Shown: positions 1 to 7,495 of the stretch, one piece after another
Position numbering within the stretch: position 1 is the stretch's first letter
Layout: each line of letters begins with the position of its first letter
Assembly (NCBI GenBank): GCA_002293525.1
Contig: DBDJ01000045.1
Span: 1 to 14,655 of the forward strand
DNA from: Lachnospiraceae bacterium UBA935
GTDB taxonomy: Bacteria > Bacillota > Clostridia > Lachnospirales > Lachnospiraceae
Direction: 5' to 3'
DNA: 14,655 nucleotides
Made by a program: the position numbers and the translations under genes
Notes under the pieces: model-generated
Databases searched by the model: none
Seen by the model: only the letters and a program-made list of their open reading frames with translations
What the model was told of the DNA's origin: nothing

Positions 1-64
1 TACTAATTGATTGAAAATTTTTTGCAATTAAGATGAGTTAAGATAATAAGGATAAGAAAATTCA

Positions 65-102
65 CCGGCTATCAGTTCGAAATTGTTTAAAATGACAGCC
101 GG
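65..102 (-). terminator. Possible terminator hairpin after the HARE nuclease gene
   Basis: The 6-bp arms CCGGCT and AGCCGG enclose a 26-nt loop. On the minus strand the second arm is followed by a moderately T-rich run (TGAATTTTCTTATCC). The position after the last gene of the hsd cluster suits a terminator, but the loop is long and the T-tract imperfect, so this is a weak call. Confidence 0.25.
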
Positions 103-103
103 G

Positions 104-119
104 ATATATTCGAATATAT
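104..119. repeat. Perfect 16-bp palindrome
   Basis: The sequence ATATATTCGAATATAT is exactly self-complementary. It lies 18 bp beyond the stop codon of the HARE-nuclease gene. It could be a protein-binding site or an AT-rich cruciform; nothing in the sequence decides between them. Confidence 0.5.
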
Positions 120-137
120 GAAATTGGGGCTTGCAAT

Positions 138-1076
138 TCATGATAAAATGCCATTCTTTACAGCATACTGATACATTTGCTCTTCTTCTAAAAAAACATC
201 ATCATACTTACTTTTGACCTTGCCGATTTTGATGTCTTCCATTAAATCATCAAGGAATTTCTTGAAATCAGGATTGCTGTCCACTAAACGGTTAATGGTA
301 TCCCAGTCAAGAGATTCTTTTTCTTTGGCAGAGAAGAGGATCTCACTCTGCATGAAATGTTCTGCATCCAACCGGATAACGCCGATGCCAAATGCATTGT
401 TCAAACGACGTATTTCATCAATCAGTTCCGGATCGTCTGCAATATGTAATGCCACCAGATAGCCCTCATGTGCCCAACTGGAATTTGATACTGCCTGAAA
501 ATAGTATTCCCGGAGATTTGATAGATTGATATCAATCTTCATTTCAAATGAATACAGTTTGTATGGGTTGACTTTTAGGATGTCGAATAATTTCAGCGTA
601 TTCTCTGTATAGGATTCAAACGGGAAATGTACACCAACAATATCTGGGTGTAGCCATTTATTTTTTCCGCTTTTTTCTCGTTTAGAATTTTCGTGGTATA
701 TCGTCTTTGCGAAACATTTAAAATGCTCATCGGAATTGACAAAGCTGGAAAGCAGGATGTGCAAATCCCGCTCTGAATATTTTAGTTTTTCACCAATCTG
801 TTCCTGCTGTTCTTCATACTCCCGTAATCCTGCAGTCTGGTTTTTTAGGAAGAATTTTGCCGGGCGTTTGCTTACTTGGGTGAAAATAGAATCTACGTTA
901 TTTTTAATGTCTACATATAACCTGGCTGATAAGGTACGGATAGGGGTTTTACCAGATGAAGATAATTTCCCTAATAACGAATGTTTATTTCCCCCCTCCC
1001 ACATCTCCTCAACTGATAGTGGTATATTTTCATGTTCTAATACTTCTCTTGCTAAATCCAAAAAACTGTATGCCAT
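138..1076 (-). CDS. HARE-HTH plus PD-(D/E)XK-like nuclease protein (HrgA/COG2958-like)
   Basis: This 312-residue protein has two parts. Residues 1-80 look like the HARE-HTH winged-helix domain (opening YSFLDLAREVLEHENIPLS, later TPIRTLSARLYVDIKN and a FFLKN end), known from RNA polymerase delta and restriction-associated proteins. Residues about 105-240 resemble a restriction-endonuclease fold: D145 in HPDIVGV and the E178-M-K180 pair form the PD-(D/E)XK pattern, with E129 as a possible extra acid. An acidic C-terminal helical tail follows. The ATG at 1076 is preceded by a strong GGAGGA site. It is the fourth gene after hsdR-M-S, 114 bp beyond hsdS, on the same strand. Family knowledge suggests modified-DNA recognition or restriction; the actual substrate is unknown. 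The domain calls come from visual motif reading only. Confidence 0.75.
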   Translation of the reverse strand: MAYSFLDLAREVLEHENIPLSVEEMWEGGNKHSLLGKLSSSGKTPIRTLSARLYVDIKNNVDSIFTQVSKRPAKFFLKNQTAGLREYEEQQEQIGEKLKYSERDLHILLSSFVNSDEHFKCFAKTIYHENSKREKSGKNKWLHPDIVGVHFPFESYTENTLKLFDILKVNPYKLYSFEMKIDINLSNLREYYFQAVSNSSWAHEGYLVALHIADDPELIDEIRRLNNAFGIGVIRLDAEHFMQSEILFSAKEKESLDWDTINRLVDSNPDFKKFLDDLMEDIKIGKVKSKYDDVFLEEEQMYQYAVKNGILS

Positions 1077-1190
1077 CTAATCCTCCATTTTTATCACTTT
1101 AATGGTATTATAAATTTCTCATTCCATCCAAAGATCATATGCTCTCTGGATGGATATCGAAATTAAACCCTTTAATATTGCCTTTCATTC
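1077..1190 (-). promoter_or_regulatory. hsdS / HARE-nuclease spacer with hairpin and possible promoter
   Basis: The 114-bp gap contains an inverted repeat, TCCATCC (1123-1129) with GGATGGA (1148-1154), around an 18-nt loop. Reading on the minus strand, it is followed by a perfect TATAAT box (1112-1107). A start near 1100 would leave a 5' leader of about 24 nt holding the GGAGGA site. No good -35 box sits at the expected distance. The HARE gene may therefore be expressed both by read-through and from a weak promoter of its own. Confidence 0.35.
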
Positions 1191-2570
1191 TTATCTCACA
1201 TGCAAAACCGTCTTTAATAATACCCCTGCGCTCTCATCCAACGGGTTATTAGTACCAAGTTCTCCACGGAACGCACGAGCGAGGATGGATTTCTTCATGA
1301 AATCAATCTGTTCAATTACTGTTTCGGCTGTTTCCTTTGCCTGTTGCTCTTTTATAAAAAGATTATTTAACAGTATAACAATTACTTCCTGCTCCTTTAA
1401 CGAAGGTATTATGAGTGGAATCGCAGATACTATTTTTTGGTTTACCTTTGGCATATTACCAGCTGTTCCCGTCGCATTAACTCTAAGGTAGTTCATCACG
1501 GGTTCTGTTTTTAACTGATAAGCTATAAACTCCGCAGAATACTCTTTCTTCACCTGTAATTTCATCATTAAGTCTGGATATATGAATTCGTGTTCTTTAC
1601 CTGTGTACAAGGCACTTGTTCCAACTTTATCCAGTGAATTAGCACGTTGAATTAATATATCTCCAGGCACTAACCATAAATGCGAATCCTCATCAACTTC
1701 TTCATTTATGTACTTGAAAAATTCAGGCTTAAATACCCCCGATGTTGTTGCTGAAAGAGTCATACTCTTAAATGGAGTCTGAAAATCAACAGGTTTAGGT
1801 GAATAGCCATTCCTTGGTTTATCAATCAGAATGTCTAGTAATTGGTATGATATCCAATCTTTCATTGCTAAGCCTTGTTCTTTTCTCCACTTCCTCGTCA
1901 ACTCTCCAGAAAATGCCTGATGCAAAATCGCCGCTTTACGCTTTTCAAAACCATCCAGAACAGACTGTACTTTTTCCTTGGCTTCATCCAATTTAGCAAA
2001 TAGGCTTTCTATTTGATTAACAATGCGATATTGTTCATGCTTTGGTGGAATAGGTAAAGGCAATGTTTTCAAATCTGTTTTGTTAAATTTTAACATTGCA
2101 GTTCCTGTTGTAATGCTTTTCAGTTCCTCAAAACCAATAGGAGAAAGGAAAAAATAATAAAGCCAATCATAATCAACTTCATCATGGCACTTAATCATTA
2201 CAGAATTTGATGCCAATGTCATTGGTCTGTCAAAAAAAGGCACTCTAAATATCTTTCCTATTGAGCCAATGTTACTCAATATTAATTCTCCACCAGTCAA
2301 GATAGACTTGGATAAAAAATCATATCCCTTTTTATCTGTGTATGTTAATGACTGCGTAAAACCATTAGCAAAATCCGCAGTTTTCACCATAAGGGCATAA
2401 TTCTCTTCTTTAAAAATCGAAACATTTTCCTTCAGAGAAGCAAAACTTCCATTCGCAACATAATCCGTCGCATAATCAATATATGCCCCTAGCCTACTCC
2501 AACACCAATTGGAGGGTATCTGGTAGGGTTGTTCATTGAAAGGAATAAATATATTTATTTCTTTCGACAT
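1191..2570 (-). CDS. hsdS: Type I restriction-modification specificity subunit HsdS
   Basis: HsdS chooses the DNA target of the type I complex and docks HsdM. The protein has the classic two-half layout: target recognition domain 1 (about 20-175), a central conserved helical region (about 176-225), target recognition domain 2 (about 240-385) and a distal conserved region (about 386-440). The conserved regions are visibly repeats of each other: PLPIPPKHEQ...AFSGEL at 173-224 matches PLIIPSLKEQ...AFRGEL at 386-438. This predicts a bipartite recognition site, which cannot be read from the sequence. I place the start at the ATG at 2570, whose first base is the last base of the hsdM stop codon, after an AGGTGG site. 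A GTG directly before it (2573) would add one residue. The full-length frame shows no break. Confidence 0.95.
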   Translation of the reverse strand: MSKEINIFIPFNEQPYQIPSNWCWSRLGAYIDYATDYVANGSFASLKENVSIFKEENYALMVKTADFANGFTQSLTYTDKKGYDFLSKSILTGGELILSNIGSIGKIFRVPFFDRPMTLASNSVMIKCHDEVDYDWLYYFFLSPIGFEELKSITTGTAMLKFNKTDLKTLPLPIPPKHEQYRIVNQIESLFAKLDEAKEKVQSVLDGFEKRKAAILHQAFSGELTRKWRKEQGLAMKDWISYQLLDILIDKPRNGYSPKPVDFQTPFKSMTLSATTSGVFKPEFFKYINEEVDEDSHLWLVPGDILIQRANSLDKVGTSALYTGKEHEFIYPDLMMKLQVKKEYSAEFIAYQLKTEPVMNYLRVNATGTAGNMPKVNQKIVSAIPLIIPSLKEQEVIVILLNNLFIKEQQAKETAETVIEQIDFMKKSILARAFRGELGTNNPLDESAGVLLKTVLHVR

Positions 2571-3994
2571 CACTCCACCTCCGAACCTTCCAACGATTTC
2601 AACTCCTTCACCACACTCATCAACAAATCAACCGCTTCTTCCAATTGTGCAATAGCCTCTTCACCGCTCTCAATTGGATCTGGCAAATCCTCATAATCCA
2701 CAACAGAATCATCCCGAATCAAGCCAATATCCAGACTATTCCCTCTTTCTGTAATCTGCTTTCTGGTAATAACATTCCATCGCTCATCCCTAACCGCATA
2801 ACGGTCTTCTGACCTATATGCTTTTTCAAAATCAGTAAAATGTTCCATCTTCAATGGGCTTGTTTTGCCAAAGGACGGCATATTGGTACGCAGGTCATAA
2901 AACCATACTTCACCGGTATTTCCTTTATCCGTTTTTCCTCTGGTGAAAAACAACACATTGGTCTTAACTCCTTGTGCATAGAAAATGCCAGTAGGCAAGC
3001 GCAAAACAGTATGTAGATTACACTTTTCCATTAAATCGTCACGTATTTTTTCACCATCTCCATCGGCAAAGAGCACATTATCCGGCAATACAACCGCCGC
3101 ACGAGCTGTGCCGTTCTGTTTCAAACTACGATAAATGTGCTGAAGAAAATTTAGCTGCTTATTGCTGGTCGGAAAGGTAAAATCATCACGAGTCGCACGT
3201 TCCCCGCCTTTCTTTGTACCAAAAGGCGGATTGGTCAATATAAGGTCATATCCCTTCATGGATTTTCCCACATTGGAAAGAGTATCTCCAAGTACAATCT
3301 CACCCTCAATATCGTGAAGCATGGCGTTCATCAGAGCAAGACGATGCGTATCGTGTACCAGCTCGCATCCGGTGAAAGCTTCCTTACGCTCAAAATTTGC
3401 AGTATCTGCATCCAAATCAAACAGATCATCAGAATGGTCACGGACATACTGATTAGCAGCAATCATAAAACCAAATGTTCCACAAGCCGGATCATTGCAA
3501 CGTTCCCCAGGTTGTGGTTCCATCAGCCTAGTCATAACATCAATCAGGACGCGAGGGGTAAAGTACTGTCCTGCACCGGATTTTTTCTCACTTGCATTCT
3601 TCTCAAGCAATCCTTCATACAGATTTCCCAAACCTTCTTCACGAGCAGAAAACCAATCCAGACTATCAATGGTAACCATAATTTTTTCAAGGTTCTTTGG
3701 CTCGTCAATATTGGTAGTAGCACCCTGATAAATCTGACGAACACGACCAGTACAATTTTCGCCTAGATGATTCAGCAACTCTTTGTAGAATTTTTTTAGT
3801 TCAATGCCACTTTTGACAATGAGCTTGTCCCAACGAAAATCTTCTGGTATTTGCGCTTCAGCGCCAGTTTCCTTTGCCATCTTCAAAAACAGAATATAGG
3901 TTAGCTCTGTAACATATTGATGGTAGGTTATTCCATCATCTCTGAGAACATTACAGAGATTCCATAATTTCGATACGATTTCCTGTGTTGTCAC
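2570..3994 (-). CDS. hsdM: Type I restriction-modification DNA methyltransferase subunit HsdM
   Basis: This adenine-N6 methyltransferase protects the host site and forms the core of the complex with HsdS. An N-terminal helical HsdM_N-type domain (about 1-125) precedes the N6-MTase domain. Diagnostic motifs are GQYFTPR (142-148), the S-adenosylmethionine motif DPACGTFGF (168-176), and the catalytic NPPF motif (255-258, in LILTNPPFGTKKGG). The C-terminal helices probably contact HsdS. The length of 474 is normal for the family. The start is a GTG at 3994 that overlaps the hsdR stop by four bases (GTGA), with a GGAGGAAG site about 6 nt upstream. The stop TGA overlaps the hsdS start, so all three subunits are translationally coupled. 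Confidence 0.97.
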   Translation of the reverse strand: MTTQEIVSKLWNLCNVLRDDGITYHQYVTELTYILFLKMAKETGAEAQIPEDFRWDKLIVKSGIELKKFYKELLNHLGENCTGRVRQIYQGATTNIDEPKNLEKIMVTIDSLDWFSAREEGLGNLYEGLLEKNASEKKSGAGQYFTPRVLIDVMTRLMEPQPGERCNDPACGTFGFMIAANQYVRDHSDDLFDLDADTANFERKEAFTGCELVHDTHRLALMNAMLHDIEGEIVLGDTLSNVGKSMKGYDLILTNPPFGTKKGGERATRDDFTFPTSNKQLNFLQHIYRSLKQNGTARAAVVLPDNVLFADGDGEKIRDDLMEKCNLHTVLRLPTGIFYAQGVKTNVLFFTRGKTDKGNTGEVWFYDLRTNMPSFGKTSPLKMEHFTDFEKAYRSEDRYAVRDERWNVITRKQITERGNSLDIGLIRDDSVVDYEDLPDPIESGEEAIAQLEEAVDLLMSVVKELKSLEGSEVE

Positions 3995-6900
3995 GCTGTT
4001 CTTCCTCCATCATCATACAGATACTCATTCAGTTCCAATACGATTTTTTCTAATTTATTTTGAAAAACTTTGTTAATCTTGGTATATCCACCATAGCTCT
4101 TAAATCGGCTGTCTTCGTCAAATACAGTCAGGTTCAAAACAGATTCCTTCATGAGATAATTTTCTATTCTGGAAATCCAACTTAATTCCTGCTTGGAAAA
4201 ATTGTGTTTTTTACGCAGTTTCTCGATTGCCCTTCGAATTCTTGCTTCATGACTGATAAGTGTAGAGCCGATACCATACCGGCGAATGAGGCTTATGATA
4301 TCTGCTGCCATTTCTTCATTGGTCAACTGTGTAATTGCTGTATTCAGCTGCTTTTCCGTATAACCTTCTCTATCCAATTTAAGCATTAAAGACCTTAGAC
4401 CTTCGCGGGTTAGTTCCTTCGGCTTTGTGCATATAATGTTAAGTGCCGCTATTTCGTTTTGATTATTCTTCACATAAGCTGAAAATTCACTAAGATAATC
4501 CTCTGGGCTTTCGTCCTTATTGCCATAACCACGAGTATGGCTTATCAGTTCATCCTCTGCATCTGAAATCACTACCGGTCTACCTCCATTAGCACGAGAT
4601 TCCTGTAGCATTTGAAACATATTATAATAGGCAATCAGACGGTTTCTGGCATCTGACGGATTCCGTTTTTCTATATCGACAATGAACTGTGTCGGGTCAA
4701 GTCCACCAGACATATCCATAAAATGCTCCATCGTTTTTCCATCCATCTTTCGTTTTTTACGTTGCAGCTTTGCGATAATCTGATTTACCTGATTTTGAAT
4801 CTGCTTGTCATTTTCCATTTGTTCCAAACCATCCAGCAGTTGAGTAAATGTAGCAGATGGATCTGCAACAACTGGTTTCATGGTATTTACTTCCTCAAGT
4901 GAATCATAGACGCCAACTGGGTCATAAATTTCAAAGTGCGTTTTATGAATTTCTGGGCAAAGACGTGTAGCACGTCCCATCATCTGTTCAAACAGAATAC
5001 GGGATTTTACACGTCTCATGAATACCAACGTAGTAATTGATGGTACATCAATACCTGTAGTCAGCAAGTCTACGGTAACCACAATAGATGGATAATCCTC
5101 GTTCTTGAACCGCTTAATAGCCTCCTGTATTTTCTTTTTATTTCCGTTTGCCACACTACCTGTAATTTTGATCACAGCAGCATTGTCTACACCATAGTCA
5201 TGATAGATATTTTTTAAAATAGAAACTATCATATCAGCATGGTCATCATTGACTGCATATATCAAAGTTTTTCCTTGTTCTTTCGGTGCTTCTGGGTCAA
5301 TATTACGGGCAATTTCCTGTAATACAGCAATATTAAAATTTTCATTCACCACCTGCCGGTTGAACGATTCGATATCAAAATCCAACTCATCCTCCAACAG
5401 TTCACTATTTGTGATTTCACCAGTCACTGGATCGTAAATAGTTATGGTATCACCCGATTTGTAATGAATCCCATCCCTGCTCAATTTTGTTTTCAGCTCA
5501 TGGGGTGCATCATGGTCAACCAGATATCCTTCGATGACAGCTTCACGATAAGTATACTTAAATACAGGCTGTCCAAATATTTCGGTAGTCTGCAAAGCAG
5601 GGGTCGCTGTCAATGCAACCTTCACAGCATTGAAATATTCAACTACAGATCGATATTTGCTCTGATAATCTCTCTGATCACGGTATAATACCTCATCATC
5701 GCCCATTTCCTTATCTAAAATATACCCACGATGTGCCTCATCAATAATAATTAGGTCATAGTCCGAAACTGCTGGCATCGTCTCGCCATCATTGAATAAG
5801 ATACGCCTCACCATACCCTGCACTGTAGAAATATGAATACGTGTTTCTCTATCAATACTTTTGTCCTCCAAGCTCTTAATATTATAAATATCATCAAGAG
5901 TCAAAAGTTCTTCCATCTTCACTTCTTCAAAGACATCCTGTGCCTGCTCACCTAAAGCAGTACGATCTACAAGGAACAAAATACGATGAAATCGCTCAGT
6001 TTTCAAGAAGCGATAAACCATTCCCAGTACCGTTCTGGTCTTTCCTGTCCCTGTTGCCATTGCCAAAAGAATCTCACGTTTTCCATTGATAATAGCTTTT
6101 TCCGCTGCCTTTATTGCCTTTATTTGGTAGCTACGAAGATTTAATCCATCCTTATCACAAAGAAGGTCATATGGCATTTCTTCCAAGTTTTTATTTTTTC
6201 CTTCAACATCCTGTGTCAGTAACTCTTCCATACCATCAGGACTCATCCATCCATGGAGAGGCATAGGTATATGATCAGACTTTCTCAGGTCAAGAAACCA
6301 TATCCCAGATTTTGTTTTATACTGTTCCAGATACGGCCTACCATTAGTCGCAAATGTAAAAGGAACCTTGAATTCTCCCCAAGTGCCGATCTGATAGTGT
6401 TCATCAGATTTACGGATATTTCTTGGATAATCCTTTCCCTGATAGTCCAGTACAGACGGAATATCTTTATGCATTGCCTTCGCTTCAATGATTGCAATCA
6501 ATTTTTCACCAATAAATAAGGCATAATCTGCATATCCTTTATTGCCAAGTTTGGAATCTGTCGGAAATTCTGCAATTGCATAATTATGTCCTTTCCTCGG
6601 ACGGATTCCTTTTGAATAACGGATATTTTGTGTATCTGCTTCCCAGCCAACCATACGAAGCTGCTCATCAATGAGGAAACGCGTTTCCGCCTCCGATTTT
6701 GGTCGCTGGCTTGCTGCTTTCCCCGCCTGCTTTCTTCGTTCATTCTGTGATACTACTGGTGCTGCTGCTGCAATTTCTTCTGCCTGTTTTACAAGCTTCT
6801 CTCCTTCTGTATCTTCCTTCGCCTTGTCAATCGTAACGGCTTCTACCGCCTCTGACGGCATTACATACACCTGATTCTGGTAGCTCCAATCTCCATAGGT

Positions 6901-7260
6901 CTGCATAAACCATTCACAGAGACTATATGACATCTGCAAAAATGACTTACCTTCCTCTACCGAAGCATAATTTTCATGAATTGCTTTGTTTCTTATTTTT
7001 CTCAGTCCATGGAGAATCGTTGCTAAATCACCAGTAAGTAATCCTTCACGTACTAATCTATCAATTCTGGTTACTGCTGTATTATCATTTGGCAAGGCAA
7101 TCCTGTCATAGGTAAACATCAAATTTACAATAGTTTCACCTATCATGCCCAATTTCAACAGACATGAATTGGAATCATTATAACAATAACTCTCTGCTAG
7201 CTTTCCAAAATTCGCAAGAACTGGAAAATCATTTTCCAGAAAAGCAAAATTTGATTTCAT
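3991..7260 (-). CDS. hsdR: Type I restriction endonuclease subunit HsdR (EcoEI-like)
   Basis: HsdR is the ATP-dependent translocase and nuclease of the type I complex. In order: an N-terminal DUF4145-like helical domain (about 1-130), an Ala/Glu/Lys-rich linker (145-190), the HsdR_N nuclease domain with D245 in ADYALF and E259-A-K261 in IIEAKA, then the SF2 motor with Walker A ATGTGKT (402-408), DEAH (507-510), TATP (551-554), motif V around 728-740 and motif VI QMMGRATRL (759-767). The remaining 300 residues match the C-terminal region of EcoEI-type R subunits. All catalytic residues are present, so the enzyme should be active. The ATG at 7260 follows a strong AAAGGAGG site with 9-nt spacing. 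The gene heads the R-M-S operon. Confidence 0.97.
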   Translation of the reverse strand: MKSNFAFLENDFPVLANFGKLAESYCYNDSNSCLLKLGMIGETIVNLMFTYDRIALPNDNTAVTRIDRLVREGLLTGDLATILHGLRKIRNKAIHENYASVEEGKSFLQMSYSLCEWFMQTYGDWSYQNQVYVMPSEAVEAVTIDKAKEDTEGEKLVKQAEEIAAAAPVVSQNERRKQAGKAASQRPKSEAETRFLIDEQLRMVGWEADTQNIRYSKGIRPRKGHNYAIAEFPTDSKLGNKGYADYALFIGEKLIAIIEAKAMHKDIPSVLDYQGKDYPRNIRKSDEHYQIGTWGEFKVPFTFATNGRPYLEQYKTKSGIWFLDLRKSDHIPMPLHGWMSPDGMEELLTQDVEGKNKNLEEMPYDLLCDKDGLNLRSYQIKAIKAAEKAIINGKREILLAMATGTGKTRTVLGMVYRFLKTERFHRILFLVDRTALGEQAQDVFEEVKMEELLTLDDIYNIKSLEDKSIDRETRIHISTVQGMVRRILFNDGETMPAVSDYDLIIIDEAHRGYILDKEMGDDEVLYRDQRDYQSKYRSVVEYFNAVKVALTATPALQTTEIFGQPVFKYTYREAVIEGYLVDHDAPHELKTKLSRDGIHYKSGDTITIYDPVTGEITNSELLEDELDFDIESFNRQVVNENFNIAVLQEIARNIDPEAPKEQGKTLIYAVNDDHADMIVSILKNIYHDYGVDNAAVIKITGSVANGNKKKIQEAIKRFKNEDYPSIVVTVDLLTTGIDVPSITTLVFMRRVKSRILFEQMMGRATRLCPEIHKTHFEIYDPVGVYDSLEEVNTMKPVVADPSATFTQLLDGLEQMENDKQIQNQVNQIIAKLQRKKRKMDGKTMEHFMDMSGGLDPTQFIVDIEKRNPSDARNRLIAYYNMFQMLQESRANGGRPVVISDAEDELISHTRGYGNKDESPEDYLSEFSAYVKNNQNEIAALNIICTKPKELTREGLRSLMLKLDREGYTEKQLNTAITQLTNEEMAADIISLIRRYGIGSTLISHEARIRRAIEKLRKKHNFSKQELSWISRIENYLMKESVLNLTVFDEDSRFKSYGGYTKINKVFQNKLEKIVLELNEYLYDDGGRTA

Positions 7261-7326
7261 TATATAATGCCTCCTTTGTAGCTTTATGCTCTAATTTGTG
7301 ATTTTCTATTAATTCAGAAACATTAA

Positions 7327-7401
7327 CTTTCGCCAGAAAGTATTACACTTTCCCGCAAAACTCATACCTTTCCGCAAAACCCCATTTCACACCTTTCAGC
7401 G
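7327..7401. promoter_or_regulatory. Four-copy CTTTC-GC motif array upstream of hsdR
   Basis: On the plus strand CTTTC followed within 0-2 bases by GC occurs at 7327 (CTTTCGCC), 7348 (CTTTCCCGC), 7368 (CTTTCCGC) and 7393 (CTTTCAGC). The spacings are 21, 20 and 25 bp, close to two helical turns for the first three. Copies two and three share the longer core CTTTCC(C)GCAAAACTCA/CCCA. A near-palindrome GAAAGTATTACACTTTC (7336-7352) overlaps the second copy. The array lies 67-141 bp before the hsdR start. It looks like a multi-site operator for the restriction operon. No convincing -35/-10 pair could be picked out. Confidence 0.4.
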
Positions 7402-7419
7402 TTACCCCATCCCCCTTAA

Positions 7420-7436
7420 CTACTCATCTTTAGTAG
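7420..7436 (-). other. Small hairpin in the rlmD-hsdR spacer
   Basis: The arms CTACT (7420-7424) and AGTAG (7432-7436) enclose a 7-nt loop about 60 bp after the rlmD stop codon. There is no T-tract on the minus strand (GTTAAGGGGG follows), so it is not a convincing terminator. It is the only hairpin I could find between rlmD and the strong hsdR ribosome-binding site. Confidence 0.25.
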
Positions 7437-7457
7437 CCCAACACCCCACAAAACACA

Positions 7458-7489
7458 CCCTCATTCCACCCCTCAAAACCCCGCAACCC
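7458..7489 (-). other. G-run tract, possible G-quadruplex, after rlmD
   Basis: On the minus (sense) strand, four runs of three or four G (7489-7487, 7482-7479, 7472-7469, 7460-7458) are separated by 4, 6 and 8 bases. The third gap is one base over the usual loop limit. More G runs continue to about 7404. The tract starts 7 bp after the rlmD stop codon and would lie in the 3' region of its mRNA. The folding is inferred from the run pattern only. Confidence 0.35.
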
Positions 7490-7495
7490 TTTAAC

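Larger units (their letters stand above)
1..137. other. AT-rich non-coding stretch downstream of the HARE nuclease gene
   Basis: I see no gene here. The stretch follows the stop codon of the HARE-nuclease gene on the minus strand. It holds a 10-bp tandem repeat (TTAAGATGAG at 28-37, TTAAGATAAT at 38-47, a weaker third copy at 48-57). It also holds an inverted repeat CCGGCT (65-70) / AGCCGG (97-102) and a perfect 16-bp palindrome at 104-119. The 8-mer TTGCAATT occurs at 22-29 and again at 131-138, bracketing these elements. It may be the edge of the defence island, but that is inference. Confidence 0.6.

Noticed and set aside
1191..2573. Considered whether hsdS is phase-variable through inverted repeats or a nearby recombinase
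   Set aside because: The two conserved regions are direct protein repeats, no long inverted DNA repeats were seen, and no second hsdS or recombinase lies in the window.
3314..3766. A 150-codon plus-strand frame opposite hsdM
   Set aside because: It is antisense to the methyltransferase motif region and shows no domain signature.
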